Counted from the stretch's first letter, positions 34,689-43,539 are shown. The stretch is 64,000 nucleotides of DNA from Thermosporothrix hazakensis (GCF_003253565.1 NZ_QKUF01000001.1:763867-827866); one strand, 5' to 3'. Made by a program: numbers and translations. Notes: generated by a model not told the origin, from the sequence alone.

Positions 34689-35684
34689 TTATGCACTCCT
34701 CTCCTGACGCACCCTCGGGTCCAGAACCACATAGAGCATATCCGCAAGGAAATTCGCCCCGAGAATCGCCAGCGCGATAATCAGGAAGATGGTCTGAATC
34801 AGCGGGTAGTCCTGACCCTGCACCGCCTGCAAGAGCGAATAGCCGATACCGGGATAGGAGAAGATAATCTCAGTCATCAACTGACCGCCAACCACACCGC
34901 CGATCGCAATGGCAAAGCCAGAAATGTTCGGCAGGATCGCATTGCGGGCCGCGTAGGCAAACATCACTCGGCGTGAAGACAGTCCTTTCGCTCGGGCCAT
35001 GAGCACGTAGTCTTCGGAAAGCGTTGTCACCATCGAGTTACGCATAGTGAGCATCCAGCCAGCAATAGAAGAGAGCACAATGGTCAGCGCGGGCAGGATA
35101 GAGTGAACGATAACGCTACCGATAAATTCGGGATACAGGCCAATATCCAGATCCAGGTCATAGCCATCAGAGAACGGGAACCACCGCAGGACAAACCCCA
35201 GATAGAAGACAATAATCATTGCCAGCCAGAAATAGGGAATCGCCGAGAGGAAGTTCATCAAGGGTACTAAGACCGAGTCACCCAGAGAGCCACGCTTCCA
35301 GGCAAGAACTGCACCGATCAAACTCCCGAGTAAGAAGCTCAAGACAACAGCCACGCCGCCCAGAATCAGGGTCCAGATCACACTCTGGCCAATTACATCA
35401 GAAACCTGGTTGGGATAGTAGGTATAGGACATCCCAAAGTTGCCACGCAATAGATCACCAAGATAGACGAAATATTGCTGCCAGAGTGGCATGCTGGAAT
35501 TAATGCCGAAAGCCGCCTCAACCGCTTTCAGCATCTCGGGCGGAACCGGCCCTTTTTGTGCCAATCGAGCGACCAGAGCCTGCGCGGGGTTACCGGGGGC
35601 CAGACGCGGAATGAAGAAGTTCAATGTAATGGCAACCCACACGGCTGCCAGGTAGAAAAATATGCGACGGAGCAAGTGACGCAT
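34689..35684 (-). CDS. Dpp/Opp-type ABC transporter permease, B-type subunit
   Basis: A 331-residue permease of the DppB/OppB family and the first of the four-gene operon. It begins MRHLLRRIFFYLAAVWVAIT, has six predicted spans, the EAA loop LMARAKGLSSRRVMFAYAAR and the family ending VVLDPRVRQERSA. AAAGGAGT lies seven bases before the ATG. The nearest upstream gene on this strand is the binding protein, ending 224 bp away with a hairpin between. Expression may therefore come by read-through at a lower level than the binding protein. No clear separate promoter was found. Confidence 0.93.
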   Translation of the reverse strand: MRHLLRRIFFYLAAVWVAITLNFFIPRLAPGNPAQALVARLAQKGPVPPEMLKAVEAAFGINSSMPLWQQYFVYLGDLLRGNFGMSYTYYPNQVSDVIGQSVIWTLILGGVAVVLSFLLGSLIGAVLAWKRGSLGDSVLVPLMNFLSAIPYFWLAMIIVFYLGFVLRWFPFSDGYDLDLDIGLYPEFIGSVIVHSILPALTIVLSSIAGWMLTMRNSMVTTLSEDYVLMARAKGLSSRRVMFAYAARNAILPNISGFAIAIGGVVGGQLMTEIIFSYPGIGYSLLQAVQGQDYPLIQTIFLIIALAILGANFLADMLYVVLDPRVRQERSA

Positions 35685-35844
35685 ATTATTACTCCTTTGG
35701 TGTTACTCCTTGGGCAGATTTGTTGCGTATGCGCTTCTTCCTGAAAGGAGCCGGGATTTTACCGTTCTCCTCCTAAGAATAACCTATAGAGTATTTGGGA
35801 AGCAAATGTAACGCAATCTTTTGTGCCTTTCTCATACAATAAAG

Positions 35845-35870
35845 AATGGCCTGGGCCCTGCCAGGCCATT
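35845..35870 (-). terminator. Hairpin after binding-protein gene, possible attenuator
   Basis: AATGGCCTGG and CCAGGCCATT form a perfect 10-bp stem (35845-35854 with 35861-35870), followed on the minus strand by a weak CTTTATT tract. Between the binding-protein gene and dppB-like gene it may protect the first message and let some polymerases pass, as in many ABC operons. Confidence 0.55.
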
Positions 35871-35907
35871 CCATGTATCGAGGCCACGGGCCTGAAGAGC
35901 GTGTGTC

Positions 35908-37599
35908 TTAGCTCTTCAGCTTCAGGTTGGTCACAACCATCAGGTTATCAGGGAAGGACCAGGTAGGACCAAGCGCGTACGCATTATCCTTATTCGGCCA
36001 ACCGGTGAAATTCTTGGTGGTGTACTCGAACCAACCGCCAGCGTTGACCAGAGGGATGAACGGAACCTTCTCAACCATGACTTTCTCAAGGCCGTGAATG
36101 GCTTTCGTCTGCTCGTCCTTGTTGGCCGAGTTGCTGACATACTGATTGAGCAGCTTGTCAGTTTCGTCATCCTTCCAGGCGGACCAGTTCTGGCCGTTGT
36201 GGCCGATGTTGGCGCTGTTCAGGTGGTTGTTGAACTGATAGTAGGGAGAAGGACCGCTGTATGTACCACCGATCGAAAGATCATATTTCTGGTTGTTCAA
36301 CGCATCGGTCCAGTTCGCCTGCTGCAAGCCATTCACCTGAATGTCGATGCCGATCTCTTTCAGGTTTGCCTGAATGATCGAGGCCATCTTTTCCCAGTCG
36401 GTCCAACCGGCAGGCAGGTTCAGCTTGAAGGAGAGCCGCTGACCATTCTTGGTGCGGACACCATCAGAGCCTTTGGTGTAACCGGCCTTGTCAAGAATCT
36501 CGTTTGCCTTTTCTTTATTGTACGAAATCTTTTCGAGGGAGCTATCAATGTAGCTGTTCTGGTTCGGGGTCACGAGGCCATACTGATTACCGCCATCAAC
36601 ATACCCACCCTCAGCCTGCTTGGCAAGCTGGTCACGGTCCAGAGCCCAGGCCATCGCCTGACGCAGCGCCACATCGTTCAGCGGCTCTTTGGTCAGATTG
36701 ATGTACATGGAGAACATCGCGTACGGCGGCATCCAGTAATGATTGTTCTGCGGATCTTTGGACACGAAGGTCTGATCCAGGCTGCCCTCAGGGAAGAAGC
36801 TACCCCAGTCGATCTGACCGGCAATCAGTTTCTGCAAGAGGACGTTATTGTCTGTCACCTGCGGGAGGCGCAGTTCCTCAATCTGAACTTTGTCGGCCTG
36901 CCAGTAATCCGCGTTCTTCTTGTAAGTGATCATCTGAGGAGTCAGCTTATCAAACTTGAAAGGTCCGGTTCCAACAGGATCTTCGTTGTACGTCACAGGA
37001 TCTTTGACTTTCTCAAAGATATGCTTTGGAACCATTGGCACCTGTGAAGCAAGGTTATAGAACAGCGGGGTATAGGACTGCTTGAAGGTAATCACAACCG
37101 TCTTCGCGTCGGGAGCTTCAGCACTGGTCAAGTAGTTCCACAAACCGCGGGTATCGGTTGCCGGGAACTTCTTCAACAGATTGTAGGTGAAAGCCACGTC
37201 TTCGGCGGAGAACGCCTGACCATCGCTCCATTTCACGTTCTCACGGATGGTGAAGGTCAGCTTCTTAAAGTCCTCGCTCCACTGATAGCTCGAAGCCAGC
37301 AGCGGCGTTTCTTTCCCGTCAATCTGGTTGACGAAATAGAGCGGCTCATACACAAAACCCAGAATGCCTTCATTCGCACTCGGGTTGAACGGGCTGGTCG
37401 CTCGCACATAGGGACCACCAACGTGGGCACCTAGATTGAGGATAGCTTTCTTATTGTTCGGTGTGGTGTTGTTTCCCGTCGCTGGGTTACCACCACCACA
37501 GGCCGTCAGTAAAACGGCAAAGAGTATGAGCACAGAGAAGAGTGCCATGCTCATCTTTGCTTTTACTCGCGCGGTCGTTGCGTGAGAGTTGGGAGACAC
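35908..37599 (-). CDS. Family-5 extracellular solute-binding lipoprotein (copy 1)
   Basis: A 563-residue lipoprotein. The signal peptide MALFSVLILFAVLLTAC ends in lipobox LTAC, whose Cys would be acylated and anchor the protein outside the membrane. The body has the SBP family-5 pattern: FTIRENVKWSDGQAFSAEDV, PVGTGPFKFDKLTP, LRQAMAWALDRDQLAKQAEG and the C-terminal KVPFIPLVNAGGW. The start is GTG 37599, fixed by AGGAGG six bases upstream; the frame runs 17 codons further 5'. A promoter and dre-like operator lie about 350 bp upstream. The product is presumed to deliver ligand to the Dpp-type permease encoded just downstream. Confidence 0.93.
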   Translation of the reverse strand: MSPNSHATTARVKAKMSMALFSVLILFAVLLTACGGGNPATGNNTTPNNKKAILNLGAHVGGPYVRATSPFNPSANEGILGFVYEPLYFVNQIDGKETPLLASSYQWSEDFKKLTFTIRENVKWSDGQAFSAEDVAFTYNLLKKFPATDTRGLWNYLTSAEAPDAKTVVITFKQSYTPLFYNLASQVPMVPKHIFEKVKDPVTYNEDPVGTGPFKFDKLTPQMITYKKNADYWQADKVQIEELRLPQVTDNNVLLQKLIAGQIDWGSFFPEGSLDQTFVSKDPQNNHYWMPPYAMFSMYINLTKEPLNDVALRQAMAWALDRDQLAKQAEGGYVDGGNQYGLVTPNQNSYIDSSLEKISYNKEKANEILDKAGYTKGSDGVRTKNGQRLSFKLNLPAGWTDWEKMASIIQANLKEIGIDIQVNGLQQANWTDALNNQKYDLSIGGTYSGPSPYYQFNNHLNSANIGHNGQNWSAWKDDETDKLLNQYVSNSANKDEQTKAIHGLEKVMVEKVPFIPLVNAGGWFEYTTKNFTGWPNKDNAYALGPTWSFPDNLMVVTNLKLKS

Positions 37600-37719
37600 A
37601 AGTAACCTCCTAACACTGACTTGGCGGCGCACTATCCCTGCCCGCCGCACAGCACAGCAAATAGATTTAGAATAGGGTCAAAAGAAAGATACCGATGAGT
37701 TCTGCCAGATGTGCACTAT

Positions 37720-37736
37720 GTTACCACCATGGTAAC
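37720..37736. promoter_or_regulatory. Palindrome in the leader of binding-protein gene 1
   Basis: GTTACC-ACCAT-GGTAAC is a perfect inverted repeat, 121 bp before the start codon and about 210 bp inside the predicted transcript. It may be a second operator or a small hairpin. Confidence 0.4.
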
Positions 37737-37954
37737 GGGTTCACTGTTTATAGAAGCATCTACGCTTTTCGATGTATATTTCTCAGAGTAAAACCAAAGC
37801 AGGTATCTTTTGCTCTTCTCTTCCGGGTCTGCTTCTTTCCTCTGTTTTCCCGGTGGCTATCCTCTCCTTTCTGCCTTCCCCTTTTTCAAGGAGAGACATT
37901 GTTCAAGGTACAATTACGCTTCATCGCGTTCTGTCTGAAACAAAGTATGTATGT

Positions 37955-38004
37955 ACTGTACCTCTTCTTTATCAAATCGTCAAGTCATCTAGACCACTAG
38001 ACCA
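37955..38004 (-). promoter_or_regulatory. dre-like operator and promoter of binding-protein gene 1
   Basis: On the minus strand two overlapping TGGTCTAG units (37989-37996 and 37997-38004 as CTAGACCA on the plus strand) precede TTGACG (37978-37983), a 17-bp spacer and TACAGT (37955-37960). TGGTCTAGA is the core of DasR/NagR (dre) sites. The whole arrangement repeats that of the chitinase promoter almost base for base over the operator and -35. Confidence 0.72.
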
Positions 38005-38153
38005 TCAATTCCGCGCAATGATCCTGGAACTCGTTAGCAAAAGGTGCAGGGAACTGCTGATCTTTCGACGAGCGGCGTGTCTATTCGTTCGATTATGGCA
38101 CATTATACTACGCATCAGCTCTAGAAAAGTTCTCAGCGTACGCTCGACTATTT

Positions 38154-38190
38154 CAAAAAAAGGAGAGCGGTCGATCAAACCACTCTCCTT
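38154..38190 (-). terminator. Intrinsic terminator of binding-protein gene 2
   Basis: On the minus strand AAGGAGAGTGGT (38179-38190) pairs with ACCGCTCTCCTT (38160-38171), followed by a run of T (38154-38160 as A on the plus strand). It lies just past the stop at 38195. Confidence 0.9.
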
Positions 38191-38194
38191 CAGC

Positions 38195-39886
38195 TTAGCT
38201 CACCGGTTTGAGATTTAAGATGACCATAATGTTGTCAGAGTCAGTAACCTGAGCACTGGCATACGGGTTCTTTTCGTTTGGCCAGCCAGTAAACCGCTTA
38301 TCGTTGTACTCAAACCACATCGCGGCATAGAGTAGCGGGATAGCCGGCAGCTTCTCCACCATAATACGCTGCAAACCGTTCAGCGCCTGCTGCTGCACTT
38401 TGGGGTCAATCGTGCCAGCATATTGATTCAGCAACTCGTTAGTCTCGGCATCACGCCAGCGCTCGTAGTTGGAGACGGCAGCTTCCCCTACGGGCGGCAC
38501 CTGACTGCTATTGAGCAGCATATCATACATATAGAAAGGATGCGGCGAGGGCGTCGTTGTACCAAGTAGCATATCAAAATCGCCAAGCGAGCGGGCCTCA
38601 TAATATTTCTGCACCGAGAGGCCATTCAGCTTGACCTCGATGCCAACCGCCTTCAAGTTGTCCTGGATAATCTTACAGACTTCAACCCAGTCACTCCAAT
38701 CGGCGGGCACAACCAGATTAAACGAGAGCCGGGTTCCCAGTGATGATTGCAGGATACCATCCGCTCCAGCGCGATAGCCTTGAGCTGCCAGCAGCGATTT
38801 CGCCTGATCCAGATCACGTGAGAACTTCAGGTTGGCATATTGCGGATCAAGGAACTTTTTATGTCCGGGCAAGACCACCGCCGTTGGACTTGCCACCGGC
38901 TCATAGCCGCCCTCCGCATCTTTAAACATCCGCTCGCGATCAAGTGCCAGACTGATCGCCTGACGGATGGGCAGGATATTGAACGGCGCACGCTCATGGT
39001 TCACAAAGAGCATCAGATTAGCATAGGGAGCAAACCAGTAGTGGTTATGGGCGGGATCTTTCTTCACATAGGTTGCGTTAATATCACCCGAGGGGAAAAT
39101 TCCCGACCAGTCATAGCGACCACTTGCGACACCTTCCCACGCCTCATTATTATTTTTGAGTACATGGAACCGAACCTCAGAGATCTGCGCCTTGTCGGCC
39201 TGCCAGTAGCGCGTATTCTTGACATACTGCACAAGATATGGATCAAAGCTTTTCAAAAGATATGGGCCTGTCCCCACCGGGCTCTCATTGATAAAGTGGC
39301 CCGGGCGCGGATCGGCAACTCTGGAGAAGACATGTTCTGGCACCGGTGTTGTTTTTCCTACCGACCAGAGCAACGGCGGATATGGTCTGGCAAAGGATAA
39401 GACCACGGTGTACTGATCTGGTGCCTCTACATTTGCGAGATATGCCCAGAGGTTATTCACGTCCATCGAGGGATACTTTTTGAGCAGTCGGAAGGTAAAA
39501 AGAACGTCATTCGCAGTAAAAGGAATACCATCTGACCACATCACCCCCTTGCGTAAGGTCAGGGTCAATGTCCCCAGATCCTTCGAGAAACTATACCCGC
39601 TGGCAAGCCAGGGAGTCAGGGAGTTATCCATAATGTTCGTAAATATGAGCGGCTCATAGATCAAACTACTCACGCCCGGATTCGCTGTCGACGAAAAAGG
39701 ATTCATATCTTTCGTATACTTTTCATCGACGGTTGCAATGCCATTAAGCACATGGGATTTCTGTTCTTTTGGCGTCTCTGCCCCGCCACTACACGCAGTG
39801 AGCAGAAAAGAGAGCACCAGCAGCATTAGCAAGAGCAAGGCCCCCGCCCGGCCCCGCTTGCTTGCCCTGTCTGACGTCGGCTTCAT
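38195..39886 (-). CDS. Family-5 extracellular solute-binding lipoprotein (copy 2)
   Basis: A second lipoprotein, also 563 residues and clearly paralogous to the one downstream. The signal segment ALLLLMLLVLSFLLTAC carries lipobox LTAC. Family motifs are LTLRKGVMWSDGIPFTANDV, PVGTGPYLLKSFDP, IRQAISLALDRERMFKDAEG and KLPAIPLLYAAMWFEY. ATG 39886 is chosen because AGGAGG lies five bases before it; the frame opens 12 codons earlier. It has its own terminator, so it is a separate transcript from copy 1. The two copies probably bind different oligomer lengths or related ligands for one permease, which is inference. Confidence 0.93.
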   Translation of the reverse strand: MKPTSDRASKRGRAGALLLLMLLVLSFLLTACSGGAETPKEQKSHVLNGIATVDEKYTKDMNPFSSTANPGVSSLIYEPLIFTNIMDNSLTPWLASGYSFSKDLGTLTLTLRKGVMWSDGIPFTANDVLFTFRLLKKYPSMDVNNLWAYLANVEAPDQYTVVLSFARPYPPLLWSVGKTTPVPEHVFSRVADPRPGHFINESPVGTGPYLLKSFDPYLVQYVKNTRYWQADKAQISEVRFHVLKNNNEAWEGVASGRYDWSGIFPSGDINATYVKKDPAHNHYWFAPYANLMLFVNHERAPFNILPIRQAISLALDRERMFKDAEGGYEPVASPTAVVLPGHKKFLDPQYANLKFSRDLDQAKSLLAAQGYRAGADGILQSSLGTRLSFNLVVPADWSDWVEVCKIIQDNLKAVGIEVKLNGLSVQKYYEARSLGDFDMLLGTTTPSPHPFYMYDMLLNSSQVPPVGEAAVSNYERWRDAETNELLNQYAGTIDPKVQQQALNGLQRIMVEKLPAIPLLYAAMWFEYNDKRFTGWPNEKNPYASAQVTDSDNIMVILNLKPVS

Positions 39887-40230
39887 ACAAACCTCCTGAA
39901 CCGGAGAACCGCGCCTTAGCATGACGCGTCAATAGAAATAGATGTAGTGAAATGCATGTATTTATAAAATGCATACATCTCTCCCTTTGCTTCTCTCGAT
40001 ACGATAAGAAGTATCCTCTGGCATCACTGGAACGAAAGGGGAACCAGGAGAGCAAGGAAACACGTTCCAGATTTCATCTGGCGGAAATACAGTATACTAC
40101 AGCTTAACTTCTAAGAAAAAACCTGTAGTCCTCCACTAGCACATTTTGGTATGGAGGACTACAGCGTAAGCGATTCCTCTGGTGAAGGGTACCTTCTCAG
40201 ATGACAAGGCGTGAAGCGTGCCCGTCTCCC
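39887..40230. other. Region between chitinase and binding-protein gene 2
   Basis: It contains the chitinase terminator, then reading leftward the presumed promoter region of binding-protein gene 2. At 40090-40103 CAGTATACTACAGC matches 13 of 14 bases of 42362-42375 in the chitinase/deaminase promoter region. A 6-bp inverted repeat CCAGAT-TTC-ATCTGG lies near 40068. No consensus promoter was identified. Confidence 0.5.
40115..40164 (-). terminator. Intrinsic terminator of chitinase gene
   Basis: CTGTAGTCCTCCA (40123-40135) and TGGAGGACTACAG (40152-40164) form a perfect 13-bp stem. On the minus strand GTTTTTTCTT follows directly. Confidence 0.92.
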
Positions 40231-42153
40231 TTAACCAGAAATGCCCTCGTGAATAGCCTGTATCAGCGTACCATCATCGCCATCCATTTCCCAGGCCATA
40301 AGCCCGCCCAGGCCCTTACTCTTCAGGTAATTGATCTTATCTTTCAGGGCAACGGGATCATCCAGCGTCCAGAACGTTGACCCGTTAAACAGCCAGTAAG
40401 AATGGGTAATCGGATCACGGTAGCTGGTATAGCCCGCAAGCTTCTTCAGCACCTTATAGTCCTCAATGCCCTGTTCGTAGGTGCCCGGAGCTGGCTGCAT
40501 ATTCGGGCTTGTCTGATAGAGACCATTGTTCTGATTGGGCACATTTGTCCAGCCTCTCCCATAGAAGGGCACACCGAGCAAGAGCTTGCCTGCCGGAACC
40601 CCACCATTGAGATACTGCTGAATCGCAAAGTCGATGTTGTAGTTCTTCTGCACGCCCGTTGATGGATCATTCGGCGAAGGATACAAAGGCGACTGGAAAT
40701 TTGTCGGCCCCTGCGCATCCCATGCACCGTGCATATCATAGGTCATAACGTTGACCCAATCAAGGTACTGCGAGAACGAGTTCACCTGAATCTTCTCGAT
40801 TTTATCAACACCCGACGGAACTGCCGCCGTCAACAGGTAGTGCTTCCCGTTCTGAGCGCCGATCTCATCAAGCTGCTTGCGGAATTCGGCCAGCAAGGCA
40901 GTATAGTTCTGCGTGTCTTCCGGACGGTATGTATTGGGCGGAATGCCCCGGCTCGGGTCACCCTCAAAGGCAGGCATCGCCGGATACTCCCAGTCAATAT
41001 CGATACCGTCAAAGATGCCAGCAGCGGCGCCATTCCCACCAGCAGGATCGCCATCTATCTGCGGCAAATTTCCCTTGATGTACTGGTCAATACAGGACTT
41101 AACAAAGGCCGCACGATTGGCGGGCAAAGCAGCATCCGAGAAACGCCCTGACCAGGTCCAGCCACCCAGAGAGATGAGGATCTTTACATTGGGGTACCTG
41201 GCCTTGAGTTTCTTCAACTGGTTGAAGTTCCCCTTCAAGGGCTGATCCCAGGTGTCGCCGACGCCATCAACACTCTCACTCGCCTGGAACGAGCGCTGAT
41301 AATCGGCCCAGGAATCCCCCCACCCGGCGCGATTCTCCTCGTAGCATCGCAGGCTGGTGCTGATATTGCCGAAGGCATAGTTAATCGTCGTGAGAGTGTT
41401 CATTGAGCCAGATGTCACAAGATTCTTGACGTAATATTGACGCTCATAAATGCCCCACTGCACGAAGTAGCCCACAACCTGCTTCTTATTACCCGGTGGA
41501 GGCGTTGGCGTTACGGTCGGAGTTGTTGGAATCGGGGTCACGGTCGGAGTTGTTGGTGTCGGAGTTGGCGTTGTCGGGGTCGGAGTCGGGCCGGTGTTGC
41601 CGCCGGGCTCTACACCCCAGACGAGTTGACCGTTCCGATACAGAGTAACATGATCCCAGTCGACAAATGCCGTCTTGCTGGCATCATACGAGTAGTCGTT
41701 ACTTTGCGTAAAGGTGCTCCAATCCGACTTATAGATACGGAGTTGAATTTCACCGGTGTTGCTATTCGCGTTCACTGTTCCTGATGAGAAGCCAAGTTCA
41801 ACATAGGAATCGGCCTGCGGTTTGGGGGAGGCAAGTGTTCCGGTTGTGCGCGTAATCGAGCCACACCCGATCACCGCCCAATCACAGGCCACATTCACAG
41901 TTGCATTGGAGTCACGCGTAAACCAATATCGGACCTTCAGTTCGGACAACGAGACGTTGGCACTCCCGGTATTCACGATCCGTAGCCATGGAGTTAATTC
42001 CTGTGCAGTTGCGCCCCCGGAGCCCCGGTACTGGACTTTCACATCAGAGGCAGCTCGCGCCCCAAGTGGCTGACAGAGCGCGATCAGGCCAGAGGAGACC
42101 AGGACAAAGAGCAGAGGAACAATAAGCATCGGTAGTCGATAGCGTTGTAGCAT
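40231..42153 (-). CDS. Secreted chitinase, CBM3 plus GH18
   Basis: A 640-residue secreted glycoside hydrolase. After a signal peptide (LIVPLLFVLVSSGLIALC, cleavage near ARAA) comes a family-3 carbohydrate-binding module (about 40-190: LKVRYWFTRD, VELGFSSGTV, DWDHVTLYRNGQLVWGVEPG). A Thr-Pro linker of about 40 residues made of TPTPT repeats follows, then a GH18 catalytic domain. The catalytic motif is FDGIDIDWEYP with Glu as acid/base; MTYDMHGAWD and a C-terminal MAWEMDGDDG complete the active site. It should hydrolyse chitin outside the cell. ATG 42153 is chosen because AAAGGA lies seven bases upstream and the signal peptide then sits at the N-terminus. Promoter and operator are at 42322-42371. 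Confidence 0.95.
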   Translation of the reverse strand: MLQRYRLPMLIVPLLFVLVSSGLIALCQPLGARAASDVKVQYRGSGGATAQELTPWLRIVNTGSANVSLSELKVRYWFTRDSNATVNVACDWAVIGCGSITRTTGTLASPKPQADSYVELGFSSGTVNANSNTGEIQLRIYKSDWSTFTQSNDYSYDASKTAFVDWDHVTLYRNGQLVWGVEPGGNTGPTPTPTTPTPTPTTPTVTPIPTTPTVTPTPPPGNKKQVVGYFVQWGIYERQYYVKNLVTSGSMNTLTTINYAFGNISTSLRCYEENRAGWGDSWADYQRSFQASESVDGVGDTWDQPLKGNFNQLKKLKARYPNVKILISLGGWTWSGRFSDAALPANRAAFVKSCIDQYIKGNLPQIDGDPAGGNGAAAGIFDGIDIDWEYPAMPAFEGDPSRGIPPNTYRPEDTQNYTALLAEFRKQLDEIGAQNGKHYLLTAAVPSGVDKIEKIQVNSFSQYLDWVNVMTYDMHGAWDAQGPTNFQSPLYPSPNDPSTGVQKNYNIDFAIQQYLNGGVPAGKLLLGVPFYGRGWTNVPNQNNGLYQTSPNMQPAPGTYEQGIEDYKVLKKLAGYTSYRDPITHSYWLFNGSTFWTLDDPVALKDKINYLKSKGLGGLMAWEMDGDDGTLIQAIHEGISG

Positions 42154-42321
42154 ACAACAATCCTTTCCGGCATCCTGCCAGGAGATTGCACTATCTATTC
42201 CGGAGCTACAATGACTTCCTTGTACTACAAGGACTGACGCTACAAACAAGGAAGGGCCACAGGCACACTTTTTGCCCTCTCTTTTCTGATGAAAGCTACA
42301 GAGGAATCGCTTCTGCTAAAA

Positions 42322-42391
42322 ACTGTACCTACAAATAACGTATTTGTCAAGACATCTAGACCACTATACTACAGCGTATGGTATAGTAGTG
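42322..42391. promoter_or_regulatory. Shared operator region, chitinase and SIS deaminase
   Basis: For the chitinase (minus strand) TTGACA (42345-42350), 17 bp and TACAGT (42322-42327) form the promoter, with the dre-like TGGTCTAGATG (42353-42363) directly upstream of the -35. For the rightward deaminase gene TATACT (42365-42370) has TTGTCA only 15 bp upstream, so that promoter is tentative. ATGGTATAGTAGTGA at 42378-42392 resembles NagR sites of the TGGTATAG type and lies between the promoter and the deaminase start. Confidence 0.68.
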
Positions 42392-42444
42392 AAAGAAGAT
42401 CTGACGCTTTTTCTCCATGATGGACTTTCAGCAGGAGGATTCAG

Positions 42445-43479
42445 ATGTCATCGCTGCTTGAACAAGAAATATACAGTCAGCCCCAGGTCATTACAACACT
42501 CCTGGAGCAAGAAACACAGCATATCTCCGAGATCGTCGCTCAGTTACCACCCTTCGACTATATCGTTATCGCTGCTCGTGGCTCATCCGACCACGCGGCC
42601 ACTTACGCCAAGTATGCCTGGTCAACGCTCGGAGGCTATCCTATTGCCCTGGCCGCTCCCTCCCTTCATACGCTCTATAAGCACCCGCCACGCCTCCATA
42701 ACGCGCTGGTCGTGGGCATCTCGCAATCCGGCCAATCGCCCGATATTGTTTCCGTGCTGGAAGAGGCAAAACGACAGGGACGACCCACCATCGCCATTAC
42801 TAATGATGCGAACTCACCACTCGCTACTATCGCGGATCACGTCGTTGAACTGCATGCAGGGCTCGAACGAGCAGTAGCCGCCACCAAAACCTACACGGCA
42901 CAGCTTGCTGTCATGATGCTGTTTGCCGCGGCTCTTAGCGGAGACCAGCAGCGCTTTGAAGAGATCAAGCAGATACCGGAGGCAATGACGCGTACCCTTG
43001 AGCGCTCAAAGCAACTGGCACCACTTGCCGAGCGATATCGCTATATGGAACATTGCGTTGTTGTCGGGCGCGGCTATAACTATTCGACCTCGTTCGAGCT
43101 CGGACTGAAGCTTAAGGAACTCACCTATGTGATGGCAATCTCCTATTCCTCCGCTGACTTCCGTCACGGGCCGATTGCCACCATCGACAGCGGTACACCA
43201 ACCATTCTGATTATGCCCCGGGGAGCCGCCTATCAGGACATGATCGAGCTGGCCAAAGATCTCCAGAAGCTTGAAGCCGAGCTCCTGATCATTTCAGACT
43301 CAGAGCAGGCGTTAGAACTCGCTCAAACGCCAATGCCCATTGCGGCGGCCCTGCCCGAGTGGCTCAGTCCGATCACTGCCATCTTGCCCGGGCAGGTTCT
43401 GGCATTGCATCTTACCCTGGCAAAACGCCTTAACCCGGATGTACCGCGCGGGCTCCAAAAAGTCACACGGACGCTTTAA
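42445..43479 (+). CDS. SIS-domain glucosamine-6-phosphate deaminase (NagB-II/GlmS-like)
   Basis: A 344-residue protein with two SIS domains, equal to the isomerase half of GlmS without the glutaminase domain. The first domain has VIAARGSSDHAATYAKYAW and VGISQSGQSPDIVSVLEEA, and between domains comes ERAVAATKTYTAQLAVMMLF. The second domain has VGRGYNYSTSFELGLKLKEL and SSADFRHGPIATID. Lacking the amidotransferase part, such proteins usually work in the catabolic direction, deaminating GlcN-6-P to fructose-6-P. GGAGG lies six bases before the ATG. It is divergent from the chitinase and convergent with nagA, and fills the deaminase role that a hexameric NagB would otherwise take. Confidence 0.85.
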   Translation: MSSLLEQEIYSQPQVITTLLEQETQHISEIVAQLPPFDYIVIAARGSSDHAATYAKYAWSTLGGYPIALAAPSLHTLYKHPPRLHNALVVGISQSGQSPDIVSVLEEAKRQGRPTIAITNDANSPLATIADHVVELHAGLERAVAATKTYTAQLAVMMLFAAALSGDQQRFEEIKQIPEAMTRTLERSKQLAPLAERYRYMEHCVVVGRGYNYSTSFELGLKLKELTYVMAISYSSADFRHGPIATIDSGTPTILIMPRGAAYQDMIELAKDLQKLEAELLIISDSEQALELAQTPMPIAAALPEWLSPITAILPGQVLALHLTLAKRLNPDVPRGLQKVTRTL

Positions 43480-43486
43480 GAAAGCA

Positions 43487-43526
43487 AACAACGCACCGAA
43501 GCGGCTCATTCGGTGCGTTGTTTTTT
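43487..43526. terminator. Bidirectional terminator, deaminase / nagA
   Basis: A 14-bp perfect stem, AACAACGCACCGAA (43487-43500) with TTCGGTGCGTTGTT (43509-43522), is followed by T on the plus strand. It separates convergent genes, 7 bp past the deaminase stop. Confidence 0.9.
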
Positions 43527-43539
43527 GCAAGCCAGAAGA

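Larger units (their letters stand above)
37600..38194. other. Long leader of binding-protein gene 1
   Basis: Reading leftward this region holds the terminator of the upstream binding-protein gene, the operator-promoter at 37955-38004, then a leader of about 350 nt before the GTG. The leader contains the palindrome at 37720-37736. I see no leader peptide with a strong ribosome-binding site. Confidence 0.5.

Noticed and set aside
36094..37047. 317-codon plus-strand frame
   Set aside because: Antisense to the binding-protein gene, whose family motifs are unambiguous.
41490..41600. Short tandem repeats that might suggest a CRISPR or minisatellite
   Set aside because: They encode the Thr-Pro linker of the chitinase in frame and have no spacer-repeat order.
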